A stretch of 64,000 nt of DNA from Byssovorax sp. Lineage in GTDB: Bacteria; Myxococcota_A; Polyangia; Polyangiales; Polyangiaceae. Of this stretch, positions 43,240-52,098 are shown piece by piece. The stretch spans positions 1 to 64,000 of the forward strand of contig JANYGI010000036.1 in NCBI GenBank assembly GCA_025362495.1, read 5' to 3'. The translations under genes were made by a program, and so were the position numbers. The notes under the pieces were generated by a model, which saw only the letters and a list, made by a program, of their open reading frames with translations, did no database searches and was not told where the DNA came from. The first letter of the stretch is position 1, and each line of letters starts with the position of its first letter.

Positions 43240-44232
43240 TCACTTCAACGACAGGTTGAACGAGAGGCCGAGGCTCACCCGCACTTCGTGGGTGAGCCCG
43301 ACTTCTCTCGTAGCCGGCGACAGCCGATAGCCCCCCTCGAACACCGCGGCGATCGGCTCGTCGTTCACGGCGAGCACGATCCGCTCGAGCCGCGCGCTGC
43401 CGGCCGCCGCCACACGCCAGATCGACTCGCTCGTCCAGTGCGGGACGACCTCGCCGCGCACGTCGACGAGCCACAGGCCATCATCGCTCTGCGTGCGAAA
43501 GCGCAGCGACGTCGCCGTCATCGGCGCGACGCGGTGGAGCGCCTTCGCCGTGTGGAGCGTGGGGCTCCCGTAGTAGTCAACGTCGTAACGCGCGCCGACG
43601 GCGATCTCCAGGCTGCGGCCGACGACGCCGGAGCGCCAGGGATCGAGGATCATCGCCGCGTGCGCGACCCCGATCCGCACCAGCGGCAGGCGCGCGTCAT
43701 CCGCTCTGGAGACTGGCAATCTTTCGGGGACGCTCACCTCACCGAGCTGCGTCTCGAAGCCCACGTCGAAGGGGAACGCCACGCTCATGGGCGGCGACGC
43801 CGGCAAGACGATGCTCGGCAGCTCGTCGTGGCGCAGCGCCGAGACGCTGTAGAGCGTGGCGTCGAACGCGCGAAGTGGCTGCGACGGGCGGCGATAGGGG
43901 TGAATCCAGCCCGAGACCCAGCGATGATCGACCTGCCAGGTGATGCGGTCCCGACCGACTCCCTTGCTCTCCAGCTGCCGGTACGAGATCCCCGCCGTCA
44001 CCTCGGGCGCCTGCGACAGGGCTCCATCGCGCGCGCCGCCGAGCCCCAGCGACTCGCTGAAACCGAGCCGGATCCGGCTCTCGGGATCGAAGCGCACCCG
44101 GAACGCATGGCCCTCGGGGCTCCTCTGGTAATCCTGCTGGGCCACGGCGTACCCGGACGTCAACGATGTCACCAGGACAGCCGCCGCGACGAGGAGAGCG
44201 CGTCGCCCGCGGATCGATCCCATGACGCTCAC
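43240..44232 (-). CDS. Exported protein of unknown function, paralogue of the upstream gene
   Basis: The N-terminal signal peptide ends in GYAVAQQ. The rest (about 300 residues) is rich in alternating beta-strands ending LSFNLSLK, which suggests an outer-membrane or beta-rich periplasmic protein. A motif near the N-terminus, RSPEGHAFRVRFDPESRIRLG, is matched in the upstream protein by RSERGRAYQVKFDLLNRVYVG. Both also share DPWRS/DPWQS and VNDEPI/VNDQPF segments, so they are duplicates. The start ATG 44232 overlaps the upstream stop by ATGA. No known family was recognised. Confidence 0.6.
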   Translation of the reverse strand: MSVMGSIRGRRALLVAAAVLVTSLTSGYAVAQQDYQRSPEGHAFRVRFDPESRIRLGFSESLGLGGARDGALSQAPEVTAGISYRQLESKGVGRDRITWQVDHRWVSGWIHPYRRPSQPLRAFDATLYSVSALRHDELPSIVLPASPPMSVAFPFDVGFETQLGEVSVPERLPVSRADDARLPLVRIGVAHAAMILDPWRSGVVGRSLEIAVGARYDVDYYGSPTLHTAKALHRVAPMTATSLRFRTQSDDGLWLVDVRGEVVPHWTSESIWRVAAAGSARLERIVLAVNDEPIAAVFEGGYRLSPATREVGLTHEVRVSLGLSFNLSLK

Positions 44233-45488
44233 GGGTCCTCGACCTCTTGCATCGGCTCGAAGACCCGCGGGGGCGCCCAGAACGAGAACCGCAGCCCGGC
44301 GCTGAACCCGAGCTCGAAGCTGCGCGCGCCCGCCGCCGGATCGTCGCGCGAGCTGCCCGTCGCCGCGAGCCGCACCGAGAAGGGCTGATCGTTCACGGCG
44401 ATCAGCACCCCTTCATAGGCGAACGTGGCGTTGACGCGGTTGATGGAAGAGCCGATGTTGTCGCCGGCGAGCAGCGTGGGGCGCCGGTAGGTCACGTCCA
44501 TCTGAATCGAGTGGAGCCCGCCCTCACCGAGGCTGAAGCGCGAGCGGAGCGCCCCCGAGAACCCCGCGTAGCCGACGCCGGTCTTGAAGCCGCGCGCCAG
44601 CCTGGAGCGGTCCTCCCAGAACTCGCCCACGTCGCCGCCGGCCTCGACGCGAACATGGCTGTAGAGATCCGTCGATTGCCAGGGATCCCAGGCGGCGTGC
44701 ACCTCGGCGTACTCGATGTCGAGCGTGTCGCGGAAGGCCGGCGGACGATCGTTGATGGCCAGCACGCGGAAGCCCCAGCCGAGCGGAGGCGAGATGGGGT
44801 GAACCTTCGCGGGGCCGATGAAGGTGGTGAGCCAGTAGGCCGGCCTCCGGTGGAGGTGCTGATAATCGTACGCGAAGAGGAGCCCGTTGACCTCCAGATC
44901 CTTGAAGGTGGCAGTCCCCTCCAGGATGCGAAGATCGTGGCGCGCGCGCCCGTGCGTGGACAGAGCGCTGATGTGCAGCCCCATCTCGGCCTGACCGCGC
45001 CCGAGGCCGAACGGGGAGCCCTCGGTGGGAGAGGGGACGGCCGACGAGAGCCTCTGGAAGCTAGGGATCCAGCTCGCCCCGACGTAAACGCGGTTGAGGA
45101 GATCGAACTTGACCTGGTACGCGCGGCCGCGCTCGGAGCGGGAATAGCCCGGCGGCGTCTCGGCGAGGGCCGGCTCGATCTTCGCGCCCGAGCTCATCAG
45201 CGCTTGATAGATGGGTATATCCTCGATCGTCGGGCACTCCTGCACATGAAGGAGCTCGCCGCCGCCCTCCATCTCGCTGGGCGCGACGAGGCAATGGCGC
45301 TGCTCGGGCGGGCCGTCGCACTGCACGCGCACGATATCGCCCTTGGTCGTCCGCATGCAGTGAATGGGATCACTCCAGCGCAGCGTGGGGCGCTCGTCGG
45401 CGCGCGCGACGAGAGGCACGCTCGCGCCTCCGAGGCCGACAGCGAGGCACACCGCGGGCGTCAGCGCCCGTTTCGAATATCGACGCAC
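44229..45488 (-). CDS. Exported protein of unknown function with an extra N-terminal Cys domain
   Basis: The signal peptide runs to about residue 30 (VARADE). Residues 35-95 hold four cysteines (HCMRTT, QCDG, HCLVAP, QECP), absent from the downstream paralogue. The C-terminal 300 residues share motifs with that paralogue: SERGRAYQVKFD, DPWQSTDLYSHV and VNDQPFSVRL. The strand pattern and repeated aromatic ends suggest a small outer-membrane barrel. First gene of a two-gene operon; it diverges from the pseudokinase gene over about 260 bp, where no clear operator was seen. Confidence 0.6.
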   Translation of the reverse strand: MRRYSKRALTPAVCLAVGLGGASVPLVARADERPTLRWSDPIHCMRTTKGDIVRVQCDGPPEQRHCLVAPSEMEGGGELLHVQECPTIEDIPIYQALMSSGAKIEPALAETPPGYSRSERGRAYQVKFDLLNRVYVGASWIPSFQRLSSAVPSPTEGSPFGLGRGQAEMGLHISALSTHGRARHDLRILEGTATFKDLEVNGLLFAYDYQHLHRRPAYWLTTFIGPAKVHPISPPLGWGFRVLAINDRPPAFRDTLDIEYAEVHAAWDPWQSTDLYSHVRVEAGGDVGEFWEDRSRLARGFKTGVGYAGFSGALRSRFSLGEGGLHSIQMDVTYRRPTLLAGDNIGSSINRVNATFAYEGVLIAVNDQPFSVRLAATGSSRDDPAAGARSFELGFSAGLRFSFWAPPRVFEPMQEVEDP

Positions 45489-45751
45489 ATACCCTCCAAG
45501 GGGTGGTTCGAGGACTGATGTGCGCCGCCCAGGAGCATGCGGCGTGCCGTCGATTGGAACCGTCGAGTTTCCGGGCGTTCTACGTTTTCAGAACAAACAG
45601 TGCGTAGTCGGCCACGCGGATCGCGACGCTTTGCGGCGTTCGCGCTTCGCGGGGGCGTGAACGGCGCGTTGCAGCAGAAGCGTCCGCACCGGAGCGACGC
45701 AGATCCGATACAGTGTCCGGGGAGATACGCGATCAAGTGTCGTCGGGGGAA

Positions 45752-47491
45752 ATGACGGTGGACGAGGTCGGCGCCGATCACAACGTCGGTGAGCCTCTCG
45801 ACGCGCGCCTCGCGCGAGGCCCGCTGTCCGTGGCGGAGACGCTCGCGCTCGCGAGGCGGCTCGCGGCGGAGGTCGCGCCGGTTCACGCGCGCGGCGCCGT
45901 ACACGGACGGATCGGGCCGCACCGCGTGCTGGTGCCAGGCGGCGTCCTCGCGCGCGCGCGGCTGCTCACGCCGGACGAAGGCGGGGCAGGGGAGCCGGAG
46001 TACTTCGCGCCCGAGCAAGCCCGCGGCGACGTCGCCGGGCCCGGCGCTGACGTGTTCGCGCTCGGGGCGCTGCTCTTCACATGCCTCACGGGCCGCAGCG
46101 CCTTCGAGGCCAACCAGGTGACGGCGGTGCTCGCGCGCGTGCTGCTCGAGGACGCGCCTCGCGTGTCGGTGCACCGCAACGACGTGCCCGACGCGCTCGA
46201 CACGCTGGTGGCGCGGATGCTGTCGAAGAGCGCGCTGGATCGGCCGCGCGACGGGGCCGAGCTCGCGTTCGAGCTCGCCGTGCTCGACCCGACGGAGGCC
46301 GACTACGGCGTGTCGGAGCCGACGGTCCCCGAGACGGTCGCGGAGCGCGAGCGGCCGCGCCTCTATGTCGTCCTCGCGGCGGCGGGACCGGAGCTCACGG
46401 AGCCCGCCCACGACCGCGGCGCACGCTTCGCGGCCGCGGTCGCCTCGCTCGGAGCGCGGGTGTCGCTGCTCGTCGACGGCGCGGCGCTGGCGCTCCTCTC
46501 GGGGCGCGGCGTCGACGCAGATCAGGCCGCGAAGGCCGCGCGGACGGCGCTGGCGATGCGCGCGGCGCTGCCCGGCACGTCGGTCGCGGCGGTGACCGGC
46601 GCGGGCGTTCGCGTCGCCGAGGTCCCGCTCGGCGAGATGGTCGAGCGCGCCGCGCGGATGCTCGCGGTGACGTCGACGGCGCCGGGGATCATGATCGACG
46701 AAGACCTGGCGGGCCTGCTCGATCGGCATTTCGTGATCGGCGGCGACGCCCGGGGCTTGCTGCTCGAAGGCGAGATCGAGCCCGGGCCCGCGTCGCGACC
46801 GCTCGGCGACGGGCCCGGCGCGCTCGTCGGTCACGAGCGGGAGATCAGCGCGCTCGAGGCCCTGTTCCGCGCCGCGGCCGACGAGGAGATCGGGGGCGCG
46901 GCGGTGATCCTCGGCGCCGCGGGGGCCGGAAAATCGCGCCTCGTGCGCGAGCTCGTCGATCGGATCGAGCGCCGGGGCGAGCCGCTGTCGCTGGGCTTCG
47001 TGCGCGCCGATCCCGCCCGCGGCGAGGCTCCGTTCGCGCTCGCGGGCGATCTCGTCCGTAGCCTCGCGGGGATCCGCGCCGGCGAGCCTCTTGCAATCCA
47101 GTTGCAGAAGCTACGCGGTCGCGTCCGGCGCCACGTGGCGGCCCGGCACGCGGCGCGGGTGACGGAGCAGCTCGGGATCCTCGCGGGGATCGTCGCCGCC
47201 GGAGCCGACGACGCGCGGCCCGAGGAGGCGCCTCGCGGCGGCGCGTCGGCGCGAGCGCTCGGCGATTTTCTCTCGGCCGAGTGCGACGCGCGCCCGGTGC
47301 TCCTCGTCCTGGAAGACGCTCACGCGTCCGATCGCGCCAGCGTCGCGCTGCTCGCCGAGGTCGCCGCAGCGCTGGCGGAGCGGAGGTTCCTCGTCGTCGC
47401 GCTCGCGCGGCCCGAGGCGCGCGAGCGCTTCGCCGAGCTGTGGGGCGCGGAGGGCGCGCAGGTGATCGCCCTCGACCCGCCTCCGCCGTGA
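45752..47491 (+). CDS. Truncated pseudokinase - cyclase-like - AAA ATPase protein
   Basis: The first 200 residues match only the C-lobe of a Ser/Thr kinase. HGRIGPHRVL replaces the HRDxKPxN loop, DFG is missing, the N-lobe with the Gly loop and Lys is missing, but YFAPEQARG and ADVFALGALLF are kept. Next is a degenerate class III cyclase-like region (about 205-340), then an ATPase domain with Walker A ILGAAGAGKSRLV and VLLVLEDAHASD. Proteins of this kind usually continue with a long TPR region; here the frame stops at IALDPPPP. ATG 45752 follows GGGGGA closely. It is catalytically dead as a kinase by sequence. It lies 57 bp before the PP2C-like gene. Confidence 0.68.
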   Translation: MTVDEVGADHNVGEPLDARLARGPLSVAETLALARRLAAEVAPVHARGAVHGRIGPHRVLVPGGVLARARLLTPDEGGAGEPEYFAPEQARGDVAGPGADVFALGALLFTCLTGRSAFEANQVTAVLARVLLEDAPRVSVHRNDVPDALDTLVARMLSKSALDRPRDGAELAFELAVLDPTEADYGVSEPTVPETVAERERPRLYVVLAAAGPELTEPAHDRGARFAAAVASLGARVSLLVDGAALALLSGRGVDADQAAKAARTALAMRAALPGTSVAAVTGAGVRVAEVPLGEMVERAARMLAVTSTAPGIMIDEDLAGLLDRHFVIGGDARGLLLEGEIEPGPASRPLGDGPGALVGHEREISALEALFRAAADEEIGGAAVILGAAGAGKSRLVRELVDRIERRGEPLSLGFVRADPARGEAPFALAGDLVRSLAGIRAGEPLAIQLQKLRGRVRRHVAARHAARVTEQLGILAGIVAAGADDARPEEAPRGGASARALGDFLSAECDARPVLLVLEDAHASDRASVALLAEVAAALAERRFLVVALARPEARERFAELWGAEGAQVIALDPPPP

Positions 47492-47548
47492 TGCGCGCGG
47501 CGGTGACCGGCCGCGCGCGATCCGATATCCTCTCGGTCAGGTCACCTG

Positions 47549-48412
47549 ATGTACCGCAGCGCCCCCTCCCCGACCCGCCTTCACATCGCCGCGCGGACCG
47601 CCGCGGGGCGCAAGCTCAAGGGCAACCTCGACGCCTACGTCGTCACCGATTTCGATCGGTGCGTCGCGCGCGATCCGCTCGCCGCGGGCGAGGCGATCTC
47701 CGGCCTCGCCGGCGTCGGACTGGCCATCTTCAGCGGTCATTTCCTCGACTGGTCGCGGAACCCCTCCGAGTCCGAGCGCGCCGCTGCGCAGGGCTTTCGC
47801 ATCGCCAACGTCGCCTCGGGGGCGGTCTTCGACGGCCTCACGCAGCAGGGCGCGCCGCGCGGTGACGGCGAGATGCGCAGGCGCCTCGGCGAGATCCTCT
47901 GGGCCGCGCACAACACCATCCAGGCGGCCGCGCGCGACCGCCGCTTCGTCGACACCGCCGCGTCGGCGACGGTCGCCGTCATCCAGCGCGAGCGCGTCGA
48001 GATCGCCCAGGCCGGCGACACCCATGCGTACCTCCGCCGCGGAAACCGCCTCGTCCAGGTCTCGCGCGGCGATCGCATCGAGGACAATTCGCGCTACTCC
48101 GTCAACGCGCCGAACGTCGCCCCGGTGAACACCGTCGTGCGCGCGCTCGGCGTCCCGGTGCCGATCGAGCCGAGCTACTTCACGGTCGACATGCGCCCGG
48201 GCGACATGCTGCTCCTCTGCACGCGCGGCCTCACCGAGGTGCTCGGCGACAGCGACATCCTCGACCTCATCCGCCGCAACGAGGATCCGATCGCCGCGTG
48301 CAGCGCCCTGATGAGGGCCGCCGTCGACAAGCGCGGCGAGCACAACATCACCGTCGTCGCGGCGACTCCGATCGTCGTCGCCGACGAGCAGCAGCAGGGC
48401 CCCTGGCGCTGA
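47549..48412 (+). CDS. PP2C-like protein, probable pseudophosphatase
   Basis: The 287-residue fold follows bacterial PP2C phosphatases: GNLDAYVVTDFD (RNEDA-like), VGLAIFSGHF, ASATVAV (GTT-like), AQAGDTHAYLRRGNRL, LLLCTRGLTEVL and HNITVVAA. The metal-binding aspartates are changed: DGMGGH is FSGHF, SDGL is TRGL, and the final DN is HN. With three metal ligands lost it probably cannot hydrolyse phosphate and may bind phosphoproteins instead. It follows the pseudokinase-ATPase gene and ends one base before the convergent lipoprotein gene. Confidence 0.72.
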   Translation: MYRSAPSPTRLHIAARTAAGRKLKGNLDAYVVTDFDRCVARDPLAAGEAISGLAGVGLAIFSGHFLDWSRNPSESERAAAQGFRIANVASGAVFDGLTQQGAPRGDGEMRRRLGEILWAAHNTIQAAARDRRFVDTAASATVAVIQRERVEIAQAGDTHAYLRRGNRLVQVSRGDRIEDNSRYSVNAPNVAPVNTVVRALGVPVPIEPSYFTVDMRPGDMLLLCTRGLTEVLGDSDILDLIRRNEDPIAACSALMRAAVDKRGEHNITVVAATPIVVADEQQQGPWR

Positions 48413-50449
48413 TCACGGCACGAAGCCGAGAGTGACAGTCGTGTACGTCATCCCGCTCGGGGCCGCCTTCGCGGTCACGAGCGAGCCGAAGACGGTGTCC
48501 CACGGCTTCGAGCGCGCCATCACCCAGCGGCCGAACACCTCGCGTGAAGGGCCCTCCAGGTAACGCCAGCTCAGATCACCGGTCTTGCGGCTCCGCGCCT
48601 CGAAGCGGAACGGCGTCATGTCGCCGCTGCCGGACGCGAAGATCAAGAGATCATCAACCTCGATCGCGCCGAGGACCTTCTCGCCCGGGAACGTCGCCGA
48701 CCAGGCCGTCTTTCCGCCGGCGTCGACGAGCACGTTGGTGATCGTCTGCGCGCCGGCGTCGGGCGCCGACGTCAGGACCGAGCCGTCCGAGAGCATCTGC
48801 AGCGTGGCGTTCGAGTCGCCGGGCAGCTTGGTCGACCAGGCGATCGTGCCGTCGGCGCCGAGGCGCGTCGCGCTCAGCGTCGAGGTCGTGGTGTTGAAGC
48901 GGCTCACCAGCAGATCGGTCGAGCCGGGCGCCTCGCCAAGGAGGTAGTCGGCCTCGTCGAGAGTGCCAGTCCAGAGGGGCGTTTGCCCCGATTTCCCCAG
49001 CACGGTGAGGCTCGACGGCTCGCCCACGCCGGCTCCGAACAGATAGGCCAGCACGTCGCCGTTCGGCAAGCGCCGCACGAGCTGCGGATAGGTCTCGTTC
49101 ACCAGCGCGTCCCACTGCGGCACGCCCGCCGGGTTGAACGAGGCGACGTGGATCGTCGGCGTCCCGTAGGTTTGCGTCGTGTAATAGAGCAGGACGACGC
49201 CCTGCCCGTCGACGAGGACGATCTGCCCCCCGGGCGGCGCCCAGGCCGGCAACGCCGCGCCGGTGGTGCCGTCGAACGGCTGCACGTGGCTCGCCACCGC
49301 GTCGGGCGAAGCCATCGTCACCAGGTGACCCTCGGGCGTCTCGGCGATTTGATCGAGCAGCGGCGCGGCCGGGAGGAGCGTATCGAAATCGAGCTTCCCG
49401 TCCGGTCCATAGCCGAGAACGTGGCTATCGAGCGTGGCAGTGCTCACCCACGAAGCGACGACGTGCCCGTTCTTGCGGAGGAAGGGATCGAAGGCCGTCG
49501 ACTGGTCCGCGAGCGAGAGATCGAACAGCGACGTCATCTTCCCGTTCAGATCGGAGAACATCAGGGTCTCCTTGGTCTGCGCGGCGTCGTGCGTGGTGAA
49601 GAACAGGCTCTCTCCGCTCCGCACCAGGGCGTCGACGTTATCGAGCGTGAGGCTCGGCTTTTCGGTGAGCGAGGGCTGCGGCAGCAGGTAATACGAGCCC
49701 GCGAAGCCGATGAGCGGCCGCCCGTCGCTCAGGATATCGAGCGATCGGACCGGGGCGACGGCGCCGCCCGTGTCCTGCTCGAAGCGGGATTTCACGTTCG
49801 AGGGCACCACCTTGACCGTCACCGTGGACTCGGCCCCGGTCGCGTCGCGGGCGTGGATCTTCAGCTTCACGGCGGCCTGCGGGAAGTCGGTGCCGACGCC
49901 GTCGAGGGGCACGGGGATCGACCCATCGCCCTTGCCGAGATCGACGTTGCCGCTTGCCGTCTCGGCCCACACCTCGGCGATGGTGTTGCCGTCGAGGGCG
50001 CTGACGACGGGGCTCACCGTGAAGCCGCGCGACGGCGAGCCGATCACGGTCGCGCCGTCGACCGGCGAGATCACCGCGAGCTTCGGCGGCGTATTGGACA
50101 GCTCCACCTCGAGCGAGGCCTTCGCGTTCGCGCCGGATCCGGCGAGGATCACCTTGGCCGTGAGCTCGGCCGCGCCGTCGGCGAACGCCGCCGAGTCGAC
50201 CGTGAACGTGAAGGGCGCCGTCGCGGCGACGCCGATCTGCTGGCCGCGGAGATCGAGCTCGACGTGGCTCACCGAGCCCTTCGGCGCGTCGAAGAGCACG
50301 TCCACCTTGCCGGTGAGGTACTCGGGATCGCCCACCACGCTGAGCTTCAGCGACGAGGCCGCCGCCGTGGGCGCCAGCGCCTCATCGCCGCCGCAGCCCG
50401 ACGTCGCGACCAGGACCAGCAAGCCAGTCAACCAGCGGGTGCTTCGCAT
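48413..50449 (-). CDS. Ig-like / beta-propeller lipoprotein
   Basis: The lipoprotein signal MRSTRWLTGLLVLVATSGCG has the lipobox ATSGC. Residues about 35-220 are two Ig-like modules (KVDVLFDAPKGSVSHVELDL, PPKLAVISPVDGATV). The remaining 450 residues are propeller-type repeats with W-x-T/A strands (TPLWTGTLDEAD, TIAWSTKLPG, KTAWSATFPG) of the PQQ kind. ATG 50449 begins the signal; the frame continues to ATG 50515, where it meets the DUF4139 stop by ATGA, so either start keeps an operon-like arrangement. Probably a surface or periplasmic protein of unknown ligand. Confidence 0.68.
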   Translation of the reverse strand: MRSTRWLTGLLVLVATSGCGGDEALAPTAAASSLKLSVVGDPEYLTGKVDVLFDAPKGSVSHVELDLRGQQIGVAATAPFTFTVDSAAFADGAAELTAKVILAGSGANAKASLEVELSNTPPKLAVISPVDGATVIGSPSRGFTVSPVVSALDGNTIAEVWAETASGNVDLGKGDGSIPVPLDGVGTDFPQAAVKLKIHARDATGAESTVTVKVVPSNVKSRFEQDTGGAVAPVRSLDILSDGRPLIGFAGSYYLLPQPSLTEKPSLTLDNVDALVRSGESLFFTTHDAAQTKETLMFSDLNGKMTSLFDLSLADQSTAFDPFLRKNGHVVASWVSTATLDSHVLGYGPDGKLDFDTLLPAAPLLDQIAETPEGHLVTMASPDAVASHVQPFDGTTGAALPAWAPPGGQIVLVDGQGVVLLYYTTQTYGTPTIHVASFNPAGVPQWDALVNETYPQLVRRLPNGDVLAYLFGAGVGEPSSLTVLGKSGQTPLWTGTLDEADYLLGEAPGSTDLLVSRFNTTTSTLSATRLGADGTIAWSTKLPGDSNATLQMLSDGSVLTSAPDAGAQTITNVLVDAGGKTAWSATFPGEKVLGAIEVDDLLIFASGSGDMTPFRFEARSRKTGDLSWRYLEGPSREVFGRWVMARSKPWDTVFGSLVTAKAAPSGMTYTTVTLGFVP

Positions 50450-50511
50450 GACCGCTTCTTTACGCCATCCCCGAGCGGGCGTCCCGCGGCGATCGCGCGC
50501 GACACGATCGT

Positions 50512-52098
50512 TCACATGGGCAGCACGACCTTCGACGAGGCGCGCAGCTCGTAGGCGATTTCAAGCGTTTGCGTCGCGTTGGCGGCCAGATCCACCTCGC
50601 GATGGAGGAAGCCATCCTTCCCGTCCCTCCGGAAGCCGCCTGCCGTCGTGAGCGTGATTTCCACGTCGTCGATCTCGCTGACCGGGATGCGCTCCGTCAC
50701 CACGACCCGACGCGCCTCGCTCGACAGGTTCGACAGGTAGACCTTCACCGCGCGCTTGATCTTCTGCGTCCCGGTCACGGGCGTGGTCTCGCGTTGATCG
50801 GTCTGCGCGCGGCGCACGCGCACCGCGTCGTCGGTGCCGAGGCCGACCTCGAAGGGCTCGCCTTTCCCCACGAAATCGAGGCGCGCGCGGCCCACGAGGC
50901 TCTGCCCGCGCGCGATGCGCACCGGCCCGGCGAGGAGCGGCCCACCGCGGGTCAGCGTCGCGGTCGCGCGCAGGTGCGCGACGCGAGCGATCTCCGGGAA
51001 GAGCACGCGATCGATCGTCGCCTCGACCGTGACGCGCCCGACCTCGATCCGTAGCGGCCTCCCGTCGGAGGCGATCGACACTTTTTCGGCCGGAGAAAGC
51101 AGCAGCGGCTCGCCCCCGTCGTCGACGCCGGGCATCTCGTCGACGGCGTGGCCGCCGCGATCGAGGCCCGCGACCATCACCGCTTGCTCGCGCAGATCGA
51201 CCTCGATCCGGCTGCGCTCCTGATCGGTCTTGCGGCGCTGCGTGAGCACGTCGTCGGTGATCGGGGGCGGCGTCGCGTCGCGGGCCGGGCGCGCCGTGGA
51301 GAAGCGGATCGCCACGTCGTCCCAGGCCTCGCCGGTGCGCTGCCAGGCCGTCGCGAAGGTCACGATCTCGAGGGGCGCCTTGGCGGAGATCGCCGGCGTA
51401 GCGGACGCGACGCGCACCAGGTGCTCGGGCCGCCAGAGCGCGCAAGGCACCCGGTACGTCAGCTCGAGCGGCACCGCGCGCGGCGCGTCGCTCGTGAGCT
51501 GGACCTCGATCCACGCCTCGTGACGCGGGTGCTCGACGCGGCCCTCGGCGAGGCGGGCCCGCGCGCGCTGTAGATCGTCGTTCGCCGCGAGCTGGCCTTC
51601 CCGCGCCGCGGCGCCGTCGCGCAAGGCCCCGGCCGCGCTGGCGTCGACGGCCTCGATCGCGGCGCGCAGCGAGGCGATCGTCGCCTCGGCCCCGGACCCT
51701 CGCGGCGCCTCCGACACCAGCTTGCAGAAGCTGGCGCCGAGCGCCTGGGCCCGCTGCAGCGCCTGGCTCGCGCGCTCGATCGCTTTGCCCATCGCCGCGT
51801 GGCGGTCGCGCGCCGCGCGCTCCTCGACCTCCAGCGCCTCGATCGCCTCGCGCCCCAGCGACCGCTCCTGGTGGGTGTGGAAGCGGACCCGCGCCGAGAG
51901 CACGCGCACGCCGTCGCCCGCGGCCTTGACCTGCACGCTGCGCTCATCGACGAACGGCGACACGCCGCCGATCGCGATCCAGCTCGCGCCGGCGGCGATC
52001 GCCACCTCGGCAGCGCGCGTCACCTCGGCGCGATCTTCGAACAGCGTCACCCGCGCAGCGCGGCTCGGGGCGGGCACCAGATCCTGGTCGTCACTCAC
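50512..52098 (-). CDS. DUF4139 family protein
   Basis: The 528-residue protein has an N-terminal DUF4140-like strand region (VTLFEDRAEVTRAAEVAIAAG), a coiled-coil segment (about 85-180) and a C-terminal DUF4139 beta domain (VKVYLSNLSSEARRVVVTERIPVSE, then LEIAYELRASSKVVLPM). The family is sometimes called mucoidy inhibitor A-like; its activity is unknown. No signal peptide is visible. Its start overlaps the end of the upstream DUF4139 gene by 8 bp, so the two may act together. Confidence 0.8.
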   Translation of the reverse strand: MSDDQDLVPAPSRAARVTLFEDRAEVTRAAEVAIAAGASWIAIGGVSPFVDERSVQVKAAGDGVRVLSARVRFHTHQERSLGREAIEALEVEERAARDRHAAMGKAIERASQALQRAQALGASFCKLVSEAPRGSGAEATIASLRAAIEAVDASAAGALRDGAAAREGQLAANDDLQRARARLAEGRVEHPRHEAWIEVQLTSDAPRAVPLELTYRVPCALWRPEHLVRVASATPAISAKAPLEIVTFATAWQRTGEAWDDVAIRFSTARPARDATPPPITDDVLTQRRKTDQERSRIEVDLREQAVMVAGLDRGGHAVDEMPGVDDGGEPLLLSPAEKVSIASDGRPLRIEVGRVTVEATIDRVLFPEIARVAHLRATATLTRGGPLLAGPVRIARGQSLVGRARLDFVGKGEPFEVGLGTDDAVRVRRAQTDQRETTPVTGTQKIKRAVKVYLSNLSSEARRVVVTERIPVSEIDDVEITLTTAGGFRRDGKDGFLHREVDLAANATQTLEIAYELRASSKVVLPM

